Shown piece after piece: positions 33,959-41,423 of a stretch of DNA of 64,000 bases. Source of the DNA: Andeanibacterium fulvum (GTDB taxonomy: Bacteria > Pseudomonadota > Alphaproteobacteria > Sphingomonadales > Sphingomonadaceae). Position numbers and translations under genes: made by a program. The notes under the pieces are model-generated. The model made no database searches. It was not told where the DNA came from and saw only the letters and a program-made list of their open reading frames with translations. Where the stretch lies: the NCBI RefSeq assembly GCF_037154085.1, contig NZ_JBANRM010000007.1:5819-69818 (forward strand). The letters run 5' to 3'. Position 1 is the stretch's first letter. The number at the start of each line of letters is the position of its first letter.

Positions 33959-34538
33959 TGCGCTTCTCCGCTGCGGCAAGATCCGCAGGTGTATTGATAT
34001 TAGCAGGCTTTGCGCCGCTTTTCACGTTGATGGCGCCGATTGCCTCGGCAAATTCCCTCATCGAATGCTTACTATCGCCGGCCAGAATGGTTTCCACCGC
34101 CGCGGCCGCATTCGCGGGCCAGTGCCCGATAACCGGCTGGTCGCCCAGGAAGGAGGGCGGGCTTGCCAGCAACTCGGGCAGGTCAGCAGGCAGGTCGAAA
34201 CTGTCGACGCTGCAGGTCATCACGCTGTCGAACCCGTTCTCGTTCGCGTGACGCAGCCCTGCGGCCACTCCGCCCAGCGGGCCCATGCCCGGCGCGGGCC
34301 AGTCCGGAATGCAGCGCGTGGTGCCTGTTTCAGGCCCGGCCTGACGTCCGGCGATGATCACATCGTCGCACCAGGTGCCCAGCGTGCCGACCGAACGGCT
34401 AAGCAGCGAACGCCCGCCCAGCATGGCGAGCGCCTTGTCGCTGCCGAAACGGCTCGATTGTCCGCCAGCCAAGACCACTCCGAGGATCACTCCAGCCCAA
34501 CTCCCGTGCGGCCTCGTAAAGCCGCCGATTCCGTGCAT
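33948..34538 (-). CDS. mobA: Molybdenum cofactor guanylyltransferase
   Basis: 196 residues, nucleotidyltransferase fold with VVLAGGQSSRFGSDKA (LAGGxxxRxGxDK) and the metal-binding D of MTCSVDSFDLP. MobA adds GMP to molybdopterin to make the MGD cofactor that FdsA needs. The start is either ATG 34538 (AAAGGA just before it) or an internal GTG at 34490 nearer to the conserved motif; I use 34538. It lies between fdsB and fdsA, which are usually adjacent, and the operator-like dyad 34545-34563 lies immediately upstream. Confidence 0.9.
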   Translation of the reverse strand: MHGIGGFTRPHGSWAGVILGVVLAGGQSSRFGSDKALAMLGGRSLLSRSVGTLGTWCDDVIIAGRQAGPETGTTRCIPDWPAPGMGPLGGVAAGLRHANENGFDSVMTCSVDSFDLPADLPELLASPPSFLGDQPVIGHWPANAAAAVETILAGDSKHSMREFAEAIGAINVKSGAKPANINTPADLAAAEKRNGI

Positions 34539-34544
34539 TATCCT

Positions 34545-34563
34545 TTGTAAGTTTTACCTACAA
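34545..34563 (-). promoter_or_regulatory. Operator site C of the proposed MarR regulon (mobA-fdsA promoter)
   Basis: TTGTAAGTTTTACCTACAA on the plus strand. With one more base on each side the arms are TTTGTA / TACAAA, perfect over six bases with nine between. It matches the 19-bp motif found at 41379, 59645 and 61219. It lies seven bases upstream of the mobA ATG, so a bound protein would block the promoter or initiation complex of mobA-fdsA-fdsD. Confidence 0.65.
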
Positions 34564-34597
34564 ATCGCCTTTTGGGCAAACATGCTTTTCCATATCG

Positions 34598-34618
34598 TGA
34601 AAAAACGCTGTTTTTTCA
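34598..34618. terminator. AT-rich perfect hairpin between fdsB and mobA
   Basis: TGAAAAAAC-GCT-GTTTTTTCA: nine perfect pairs and a three-base loop, 13 bases after the fdsB stop. It looks like a weak intrinsic stop or mRNA-stabilising hairpin separating fdsG-fdsB from mobA-fdsA. That would explain why mobA needs its own promoter with site C. Confidence 0.5.
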
Positions 34619-34630
34619 GATATGCGAAAC

Positions 34631-36148
34631 TCACTTGCCCCGGAAATCGTCCGGCCAGTGCTTGAGCGCGCTCATCACCGGATAGGGAGTGAAGCCGCCC
34701 AGAGCGCAGAGCGAGCCGAACTTCATCGTCTCGCACAGATCTTCCAGCAGCTTGATCTCGTCTTCCTGGCTACGGCCCTTCTTGGGCATGTTGTGCATCT
34801 GCGGTGCCAGTTCGACGCCCGCCAGCACGCGGCCGCCAGCGCGGATGCGGTCGATCAGTTCGACACCGCGCGTGGAGCCGATGCGGCAGGGCGTGCACTT
34901 GCCGCAGCTTTCAACGGCGCAGAATTCCATCGCGAAACGCGCCATGGTGCCCATGTCGGCCGTATCGTCGAACACGGTGATGCCGGCATGGCCGATCAGT
35001 GCGTCGAGCTTGGCATAGGCTTCATAGTCGAAGGGCACTTCGAACTGGTCGGGGTGGATATAGGCGCCCAGCGGACCGCCCACCTGCACTGCCTTGACCG
35101 GGCGACCCGAAGCGGTGCCGCCGCCAATGTCATAGATCAGTTCGTTCAGCGTGATGCCGAATGCGGTCTCGTACAGCCCGCCATGCTTGATGTTGCCGGC
35201 CAGCTGGATCGGCATGGTGCCCTTGGACCGGTCGATACCGAGGCTCTGATAATGCTCGGCGCCGCCTTCGGCCAGAATGTGGTGCACGGCGCACAGGGTC
35301 AGCACATTGTTGACCACGGTCGGCTTGCCGAACAGGCCCTGCAAAGCAGGGAGCGGCGGCTTGGCGCGTACTTCGCCGCGCTTGCCTTCAAGGCTGTTGA
35401 GCAGCGAGGTTTCCTCACCGCAGACATAGGCCCCGGCGCCTGCGCGGATTTCGCATTCGAACGGCGCGATGATATGCGCGCACAGGTTCACGGCTTTGCG
35501 CAGCTTGTCGATCGCGTCGGGATATTCGCTGCGGATGTAGATGTAGCCCTTGGTGGCGCCAACGGCTTCACCGGCAATGGCCATGCCTTCGATCAGGGCG
35601 AAGGGATCGCCTTCCATCATCATGCGGTCGGCAAAGGTGCCCGAATCGCCTTCGTCCGCATTGCAGACGATGTATTTCTGGTCGGCCACGGCGCCGGCCA
35701 CGGTCTTCCACTTGATCGCGGCGGGGAAGCCCGCGCCGCCACGGCCGCGCAGGCCGGAATGGAGCAGTTCGGCGATGATCTGTTCGGAACCGATCTGGCG
35801 CGCGCGCTTCAGGCCGACCCAGCCATCGTGCTGTTCGTAATCTTCAAGGCTCAGCGGGCGCGACTTGCCCGCACGGGCGAAGGTCAGGCGCTGCTGGCTG
35901 GCAATGAAGGGATGCTGGGCAATCACGCCGATAGCCTTGTCGCTCGTCCCGTCGAGGATCGCGGCGACATCGTCCAGCGTGGCGGGGCCGAAGCCCTTGC
36001 CGTCGACCTCAACCAACGGCTCGAGCCACTGCATGCCCCAGCTGGACGTACGTTCGACCGTCGCGCCAGCCTTGGCGAAGGCGGCGGCCAGTTCGTCGGC
36101 GCCGCAGGCGCGCGCCAGCGCGTCATCGGAGATGCGGATGATAGTCAT
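34631..36148 (-). CDS. fdsB: NAD-dependent formate dehydrogenase beta subunit
   Basis: 505 residues, NuoF-like: a short thioredoxin-like N-terminal part, FMN/NADH-binding GLRGRGGAGFPAAIKWK and NADEGDSGTFADR, the GAGAYVCGEETSLLNSLEG block, and the C-terminal [4Fe-4S] motif ESCGKCTPCRIG. It takes electrons from FdsA/FdsG through FMN to NAD+. Its ATG overlaps the fdsG stop (36145-36148). Confidence 0.96.
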   Translation of the reverse strand: MTIIRISDDALARACGADELAAAFAKAGATVERTSSWGMQWLEPLVEVDGKGFGPATLDDVAAILDGTSDKAIGVIAQHPFIASQQRLTFARAGKSRPLSLEDYEQHDGWVGLKRARQIGSEQIIAELLHSGLRGRGGAGFPAAIKWKTVAGAVADQKYIVCNADEGDSGTFADRMMMEGDPFALIEGMAIAGEAVGATKGYIYIRSEYPDAIDKLRKAVNLCAHIIAPFECEIRAGAGAYVCGEETSLLNSLEGKRGEVRAKPPLPALQGLFGKPTVVNNVLTLCAVHHILAEGGAEHYQSLGIDRSKGTMPIQLAGNIKHGGLYETAFGITLNELIYDIGGGTASGRPVKAVQVGGPLGAYIHPDQFEVPFDYEAYAKLDALIGHAGITVFDDTADMGTMARFAMEFCAVESCGKCTPCRIGSTRGVELIDRIRAGGRVLAGVELAPQMHNMPKKGRSQEDEIKLLEDLCETMKFGSLCALGGFTPYPVMSALKHWPDDFRGK

Positions 36149-36570
36149 GCGTTTTCAATCAGCTTGTTGAGCGCCGCGCCGTCGAGGCGGGCATGGAGCT
36201 TGTCGCCCACACGGGCATTGGGTCCGCTGCTGCACAGGCCCAGGCAATAGACGTCGGCCAGCTTCACGCGCTCGCCAGCGGCCTTTGCCGCGCCTTCCAT
36301 CAGCGCCTCTACGCCGCGTGCCTTGCAGCTTTCCGCGCGGCAGATCTGCACCACGGGGCGCGAGTCGGCCTTCGTGTGGAAGTCGTGATAGAAGCTGACC
36401 ACCCCGTGCACGTCGGCACGGCTGAGATTGAGGGCGAGGGCGATGGCTCGCTCGGCCTCCTCGTCCACGCAGCCGAATTCTTCCTGCACATCGTGCAGGA
36501 TCGGCAGCAGCGGGCCTTCACGGCCCTGATGGTCGGCGATGATTTCGGACAGGCGTTGTTCGCGGCTCAT
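36145..36570 (-). CDS. fdsG: NAD-dependent formate dehydrogenase gamma subunit
   Basis: 141 residues, NuoE-like thioredoxin fold with the [2Fe-2S] ligands Cys77, Cys82, Cys109 and Cys113 (C-x4-C and C-x3-C). GVVSFYHDF and DVYCLGLCSSGPN are family blocks. It overlaps fghA upstream by four bases (36567-36570), tying the formaldehyde and formate steps into one transcript. Confidence 0.95.
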   Translation of the reverse strand: MSREQRLSEIIADHQGREGPLLPILHDVQEEFGCVDEEAERAIALALNLSRADVHGVVSFYHDFHTKADSRPVVQICRAESCKARGVEALMEGAAKAAGERVKLADVYCLGLCSSGPNARVGDKLHARLDGAALNKLIENA

Positions 36571-37406
36571 GCTTTCAGTCTTTCGGCGTGCCAGGCGACA
36601 TGTTCGGCCATGAAGGTCGAGATGAAATAATAGGAGTGGTCATACCCCTCCTGCATGCGAATGGCGGCGCGCATATCGGCGTTTCGGCAGACATGGTCAA
36701 GCAAGTGAGTCTTGAGCTGCCCTTCGAGGAAATTGTCGGCCGTGCCCTGGTCCACCAGAAGGTCCGGCAGGCGGGCGCCGTCTTCGATCAGCGCGACCGC
36801 GTCATATTCGCGCCATTTCGCCCTGTCTTCACCGATATAGCCGCCCAGCGCCTTCTCGCCCCAGGGGCAGTTCAGCGGGCTGACGATCGGGGAAAAGGCG
36901 CTGGTCGAACGGAAGCGGCCGGGATTGCGAAGAGAAATAGTCAACGCGCCATGGCCGCCCATCGAATGGCCGGTGATTCCCTGCCGCTCCATGTCGACGG
37001 GGAAGTTCGCGGCAACGATTCCGGGCAGTTCCTGCTCGATATAGGAGCGCATGCGGAAATTCCCGGCCCAGGGTTCCTGCGTCGCGTCGACATAGAAGCC
37101 CGCGCCCTTGCCGAAATCATAGCCCTCATCGTCGGGCACGTCGTCCCCGCGCGGCGAGGTATCGGGTGCGACGAAGATAATGCCATGTTCGGCACAGGCC
37201 TGCCGGAACTCGCCCTTTTCGGTGACGTTGGCATGAGTGCAGGTGAGGCCGGAAAGGTACCACAGCACCGGCAGCTTCGCGCCGGGGGCATGATCGGGCA
37301 CGAAGACCGAGAAGGTCATCGGCGTGCCGGTGGCGGAAGAGGCGTGGGTATAGACGCCCTGGGTGCCGCCGTGGCTTTTCCACGTGCTGACGGTTTCGAT
37401 GGTCAT
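36567..37406 (-). CDS. fghA: S-formylglutathione hydrolase
   Basis: 279 residues, esterase D family alpha/beta hydrolase. LSGLTCTHANVTEKGEFR and SPRGDDVPD are characteristic; the nucleophile is Ser148 in GHSMGG, with Asp in DQGTADNFL and His in GYDHSYYF completing the triad. It hydrolyses S-formylglutathione to formate and glutathione, the second step after FrmA. ATG 37406 overlaps the stop of the VOC gene upstream, and its own stop overlaps fdsG. Confidence 0.96.
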   Translation of the reverse strand: MTIETVSTWKSHGGTQGVYTHASSATGTPMTFSVFVPDHAPGAKLPVLWYLSGLTCTHANVTEKGEFRQACAEHGIIFVAPDTSPRGDDVPDDEGYDFGKGAGFYVDATQEPWAGNFRMRSYIEQELPGIVAANFPVDMERQGITGHSMGGHGALTISLRNPGRFRSTSAFSPIVSPLNCPWGEKALGGYIGEDRAKWREYDAVALIEDGARLPDLLVDQGTADNFLEGQLKTHLLDHVCRNADMRAAIRMQEGYDHSYYFISTFMAEHVAWHAERLKA

Positions 37407-37786
37407 TTCAGGTCCCGATAAAGCGCGCACAGCTTATTGCCGTCCGGGTCGCGCAGATAAGCGAGGTAAAGGCGGCCATTGCTGCTGTCGCGCCAGCCCG
37501 GCGGATTCTCGATCGCGGTGCCGCCCGCGGCAATGCCCGCTGCGTGCCAGGCATCGGCCTGTTCCGGCGAATCCATCGCCAGGCCGATCGTGCCGCCATT
37601 GGCATGCGTCGCAGGCTCGCCGTCGATTGGGCGGGTCACCAGGAATTTCGCATCCTTGTGCACATAGACAAGGCGGCCCTTGGGATCGACGAAGGCCGGA
37701 TTGCCGCCACAGGCCGTGAACAGCGCGTCGTAAAACGCCTTCGAGCGGGCAATATCGTTACTGCCCACCGAGAGATGGCTGAACAT
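37403..37786 (-). CDS. VOC (glyoxalase-like) family protein 1
   Basis: 127 residues, one vicinal-oxygen-chelate domain: MFSHLSVGSNDIARSKAFYDALF, a central TIGLAMDS strand, and the ending YLAYLRDPDGNKLCALY. Metal ligands are likely the N-terminal His and later acidic residues. It lies between frmA and fghA and overlaps fghA, so it probably acts in the glutathione-formaldehyde route, perhaps on a glutathione adduct. That role is inferred from position only. It is a tandem paralog of the next gene. Confidence 0.85.
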   Translation of the reverse strand: MFSHLSVGSNDIARSKAFYDALFTACGGNPAFVDPKGRLVYVHKDAKFLVTRPIDGEPATHANGGTIGLAMDSPEQADAWHAAGIAAGGTAIENPPGWRDSSNGRLYLAYLRDPDGNKLCALYRDLK

Positions 37787-37822
37787 GGCGGCAATCCTTC
37801 CTTGCGTGCGGTTGCGAAGCGC

Positions 37823-38203
37823 TTAGCGCTCGCCGGTGTTCGGCGCGAAGACGCAGATCTTGTGGCCGTCCGGATCGCGCAGATAGGCGCCATACATGTT
37901 GCCCGGCGAAGCGGCGCGGAAGCCCGGCTCGCCTGCATCGGTGCCGCCGGCGGCAAGGCCGGCTGCGTGCCATGCGTCGACCTGATCGTAATCGGCAGCG
38001 CGGAAGCCGAAGGTGAAGCCATTCATGCAGGTCGCGTCTTCGCCATTGGCGGGCGTGGCGACGATGAAGCTGCCGTGCTCGCTGGGATAGACGGTGCCAT
38101 GCGGCAGCGGGTGGCCTTCATAGCCGAGCACGCCCATGACGGCGTCGTAGAACTTGCGCGAAGTGGCGATGTCGTTGGTGCCGACGAAGATGTGATTGAA
38201 CAT
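37823..38203 (-). CDS. VOC (glyoxalase-like) family protein 2
   Basis: 126 residues, clearly paralogous to its neighbour (MFNHIFVGTNDIATSRKFYDAV against MFSHLSVGSNDIARSKAFYD; both end DPDG-K/N-K-C). The middle differs, with HPLPHGTVYPSEHGSFIVATP, so the substrate pocket may differ. Part of the frmA-fghA-fds transcript, 61 bases after frmA. Confidence 0.85.
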   Translation of the reverse strand: MFNHIFVGTNDIATSRKFYDAVMGVLGYEGHPLPHGTVYPSEHGSFIVATPANGEDATCMNGFTFGFRAADYDQVDAWHAAGLAAGGTDAGEPGFRAASPGNMYGAYLRDPDGHKICVFAPNTGER

Positions 38204-38264
38204 GTCTTTGAGTGCTCTCTTTCTTGCCGTTGTCGGTTCAGAATCTGTCGGTTCGGAAGCCGGA

Positions 38265-39377
38265 TCAGAAGACCACGACGCTGCGGATCGACTTGCCCGC
38301 GTGCATCAGGTCGAATGCGGTGTTGATGTCTTCCAGGCCCATGACGTGCGTGATCATGGGATCGATCTCGATCTTGCCCTGCATGTACATGTCCACGATC
38401 TTGGGCACGTCGGTGCGGCCCTTGGCGCCGCCGAAGGCAGTGCCGCGCCAGTTGCGGCCGGTCACCAGCTGGAACGGGCGAGTGCTGATTTCCTTGCCCG
38501 CTTCGGCCACGCCGATGATGATCGAGGTGCCCCAGCCGCGGTGGCAGGCTTCCAGCGCCGTGCGCATCACTTCGGTATTGCCGGTGGCATCGAAGGTGTA
38601 ATCCGCGCCGCCGTCGGTCATGGTGACGATCTTGGCCACGACGTCCTCGCGGCTCATGCCCTTGGTGTTGAGGAAGTCGGTCATGCCGAACTTGCGGCCC
38701 CATTCCTCGCGGTCGGGATTGATGTCCACGCCGATGATCTTGTCGGCGCCGGCAAGGCGCGCGCCCTGGATCACGTTGAGGCCGATACCGCCCAGGCCGA
38801 AGACCACGACATTGTCGCCCACCTGCACCTTGGCGGTGTTGATCACCGCGCCGACGCCTGTCGTCACGCCGCAGCCGATATAGCAGCTGGTCTGGAACGG
38901 CGCGTCCTCGCGGATCTTGGCGACCGCGATTTCGGGCAGGACCGTGAAGTTCGAGAAGGTGGAGCAGCCCATGTAGTGGAAGATGGGCTCGCCCTTGTAG
39001 GAAAAGCGGGTGGTGCCGTCCGGCATCAGGCCCTTGCCCTGCGTGGCGCGGATCGCGGTGCACAGGTTGGTCTTGCCCGAAAGGCACGATTTACACTGGC
39101 GGCATTCCGGGGTGTAGAGCGGGATCACGTGATCGCCGGGCTTCACCGAGGTGACGCCGGGGCCCACTTCGCGGACGACGCCCGCGCCTTCATGGCCGAG
39201 GATCGAGGGGAAGATTCCCTCGCTGTCGAAACCGTCCAGCGTATAGGCATCGGTGTGGCAGATGCCGGTGGCCATGATTTCCACCAGCACTTCGCCGGCC
39301 TTGGGGCCTTCAAGATCGACTTCGACGATTTCGAGCGGCTGCTTCGGTGCGAAAGCGACTGCGGCGCGAGTCTTCAT
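38265..39377 (-). CDS. frmA: S-(hydroxymethyl)glutathione dehydrogenase (class III alcohol dehydrogenase)
   Basis: 370 residues, zinc MDR family. Catalytic zinc ligands are Cys40, His62 and Cys169; the structural zinc is held by Cys92, 95, 98 and 106 (ECRQCKSC...C). GLGGIG binds NAD. The class III wording (GICHTDAYTLDG, GKTNLC, FSYKGEPIFHYMGCSTFSNFTV) is clear. It oxidises the spontaneous formaldehyde-glutathione adduct to S-formylglutathione. First gene of the C1-oxidation transcript that runs on to fdsD. Called adhC or flhA in other species. Confidence 0.97.
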   Translation of the reverse strand: MKTRAAVAFAPKQPLEIVEVDLEGPKAGEVLVEIMATGICHTDAYTLDGFDSEGIFPSILGHEGAGVVREVGPGVTSVKPGDHVIPLYTPECRQCKSCLSGKTNLCTAIRATQGKGLMPDGTTRFSYKGEPIFHYMGCSTFSNFTVLPEIAVAKIREDAPFQTSCYIGCGVTTGVGAVINTAKVQVGDNVVVFGLGGIGLNVIQGARLAGADKIIGVDINPDREEWGRKFGMTDFLNTKGMSREDVVAKIVTMTDGGADYTFDATGNTEVMRTALEACHRGWGTSIIIGVAEAGKEISTRPFQLVTGRNWRGTAFGGAKGRTDVPKIVDMYMQGKIEIDPMITHVMGLEDINTAFDLMHAGKSIRSVVVF

Positions 39378-39499
39378 GGCTGTCCTCTATTGCTTGATTC
39401 GACAATGGGTCTGACGCCCCAATGGAGATTTCGCCTCTCCGGCGCCAGTCCCCAAGGGTGTAGCGGCCGGGCGCGGGGCCCGGCCGTATCTGCAAGGCC

Positions 39500-40864
39500 T
39501 CAGGCTGCCTTCTGTGCCGCTGCCGCAGCGCCGACAACTTCGTCGCCGTCGCGTTCGGGCAGCATCAGGAACAGCACCAGCGAAAGGACCGAGCCCATCG
39601 CCATGATGGCCGAGACCGTCAGCAGCTGGTCATTGCCGAGCGCCGTGAACAGCGCGCCGGCGATGATCGGGCTGCCCGCCGCGCCCAGGCGGCCGATGCC
39701 CAGCACGAAGCCGGTGCCGGTGGCGCGGGCATAGGCCGGGAAGCCGCGGGCGAAGGCGGCGTAATATCCGCTGATCGCCGCATTGGTGAAGAAGCCGGTG
39801 ATGACGGTTGCCCACTGCCAGGCGCTGAGCGTTTCGCGGCCGAGCCCGAAGGAGCCCACGGCGACGGAACCCAGCAGCAGCATCAGCGCGGTCGGCCACT
39901 TGATGCCGAGGCGTGCCATCACGAAGCCGAACAGCAGGCTGCCGAAGAAGCCGCCGACATTGGCGAAGGTCAGCACCGTAGCAGCATCCTGCGGAGCGTA
40001 GCCCGGAGGATAGTCCGACACGATCTGCACCGCGAACTTCAGGATGTAATAGAAAGTGATGGTGTGGAACATGTAGCCGAAGGCCAGCAGCAGCGTGACC
40101 GGGCGCAGCTGCGGGTTGGACAGGATGTCCGTAACCTTGGGCTTGGAGACGTGTTCCGCGGCCGGGGGCAGGGCATCGATCGGCGCCTTGCCGAAGGCGG
40201 CCAGCGTCTTGTTCACGCCCTTCAGGTTCTGCTTCGAGGCCTGATAGGCGGCGGTTTCGGGCACCACCAGCATCAGGATGGGGATCAGGGCGGCAGTCAC
40301 GATGGCGCCGAAATCGAACACACCGCGCCAGCCATAGGCTTCCAGCAGCCATTCCGAGGCGGCAACGCCGCCGACCACGGCGCCGAGCGGATAGCCCGCG
40401 ACATAGGCCGCGATAGCCGCCTTGCGCCACCGGTTGTTGGCGCTTTCGGCCGTGACCGCATTGGTCGCCGCCAGCATGCCGCCGATACCGATGCCGGTCA
40501 GGAAGCGGAATGCCACCATCGGGGTGACCGCATTGGCATGGCCTGCCAGCCACATGCCGATTGCCATCAGCACGAGGCAGGCGAGCATGGTCAGCTTGCG
40601 GCCATATTTGTCAGCGGCGCCGCCCAGCAGCACCGAGCCGAAGCCCATGCCGACCAATTCGGCCGAAAGAACGATGCCCAGCGCCGCGCGTTCGATGCCC
40701 CATTCCTTGGAAATGCCGGGAGCCGCAAAAGCGCTCGACAGCACGTCGAACCCGTCCAGCGCGTTCAGCAGGACCATCAGCACGACGACGAGCCACTGGC
40801 GGGCGCTCATCGGCGTATCGTTGATGACGGAAATCGGGTTTGTCCCCCCGGACGGAGCTGCCAT
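39500..40864 (-). CDS. MFS transporter, aromatic acid:H+ symporter (AAHS) type
   Basis: 454 residues, 12 helices. Helix one carries LLNALDGFDVLSSAF, the acidic D-G-x-D motif of AAHS carriers such as PcaK and BenK, and the loop after helix two has GAADKYGRK. It should import an aromatic acid such as vanillate, protocatechuate or a lignin-dimer acid. ATG 40864 follows AGAGGA. It sits directly downstream of the marR gene on the same strand (28-base gap), so it is probably under that regulator's autoregulated promoter. Confidence 0.88.
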   Translation of the reverse strand: MAAPSGGTNPISVINDTPMSARQWLVVVLMVLLNALDGFDVLSSAFAAPGISKEWGIERAALGIVLSAELVGMGFGSVLLGGAADKYGRKLTMLACLVLMAIGMWLAGHANAVTPMVAFRFLTGIGIGGMLAATNAVTAESANNRWRKAAIAAYVAGYPLGAVVGGVAASEWLLEAYGWRGVFDFGAIVTAALIPILMLVVPETAAYQASKQNLKGVNKTLAAFGKAPIDALPPAAEHVSKPKVTDILSNPQLRPVTLLLAFGYMFHTITFYYILKFAVQIVSDYPPGYAPQDAATVLTFANVGGFFGSLLFGFVMARLGIKWPTALMLLLGSVAVGSFGLGRETLSAWQWATVITGFFTNAAISGYYAAFARGFPAYARATGTGFVLGIGRLGAAGSPIIAGALFTALGNDQLLTVSAIMAMGSVLSLVLFLMLPERDGDEVVGAAAAAQKAA

Positions 40865-40892
40865 TATTCTTGATCCTCTCTCTTGCGCGGCC

Positions 40893-41360
40893 TCAATCGT
40901 GGATTCGCGCCAGCATTTCCACCAATTTTTCGATTTCTTCGGCAGTGAAGCGGCTCTTGAGCCATTCTTCATGCTCGTGAATGGCGAGCTTCGCCTTGCC
41001 CAGCGCATCCGCCCCGCCCGGCGTCAGATAGAGCGCCTGTTTGCGCCCGTCCGTTTCCGACCGTTCGCGGCGCAGGAAATCGCGCTCCTGCAGGCGGTTC
41101 ACGATGGTCATGGTCGTCGCACGGTCCATGCGCAGGCGCTGGCCGAGCTCGATCTGCGAAATGGCGGGATTCTCGCCCACCAGCCACAGCACGGAAACCT
41201 GCTTCTGGGTCAGTTCCAGATCGACGAAGGTTTCGGCAAAATGGCGATAGACCGCACCGTGGGCCAAACGGATATGGAACCCCACAATATCATTAAGCTC
41301 GCCAATGGCGCTATCATTGCTTTCGATCAAAGACGCCGCGCCCACTGGCCCTAACCCCAC
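40893..41360 (-). CDS. MarR family transcriptional regulator
   Basis: 155 residues, winged-helix MarR fold: AISQIELGQRLRMDRATTMTIVNRLQERDFLRRERSETDGRK, with recognition helix and the DxRxx wing, flanked by dimerisation helices. MarR proteins typically repress divergent catabolic genes and leave DNA on binding a phenolic ligand. It is divergent from the stilbene dioxygenase gene, and operator site A lies in the 63-base gap. I propose it as the regulator of all four 19-bp sites in the window; the ligand may be a stilbene or vanillin-type phenol. Confidence 0.9.
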   Translation of the reverse strand: MGLGPVGAASLIESNDSAIGELNDIVGFHIRLAHGAVYRHFAETFVDLELTQKQVSVLWLVGENPAISQIELGQRLRMDRATTMTIVNRLQERDFLRRERSETDGRKQALYLTPGGADALGKAKLAIHEHEEWLKSRFTAEEIEKLVEMLARIHD

Positions 41361-41378
41361 AGCTTGCCGCTTGCCTAA

Positions 41379-41397
41379 TTGTTAGTGGAGCATACAA
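41379..41397. promoter_or_regulatory. Operator site A of the proposed MarR regulon, overlapping a promoter
   Basis: TTGTTAGTGGAGCATACAA lies between the divergent marR and stilbene dioxygenase genes. On the plus strand TTGCCT (41371-41376) and TACAAT (41393-41398) make a plausible -35/-10 pair with 16 bases between, so the operator covers the spacer and -10. It matches site B (61219-61237) at 16 of 19 positions. Confidence 0.7.
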
Positions 41398-41423
41398 TCG
41401 CGTGCAAGGAGAGGATTTGATCG

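Noticed and set aside
32189..33997. A 602-codon plus-strand frame opposite fdsA
   Set aside because: It mirrors the codon bias of fdsA; no recognisable motif and low-complexity His/Ala/Gly composition.
39380..39410. Fifth operator copy upstream of frmA (ATTGCTTGATTCGACAAT)
   Set aside because: Only ATTG/CAAT arms match; the spacing and the GTAAG core of the four real sites are missing.
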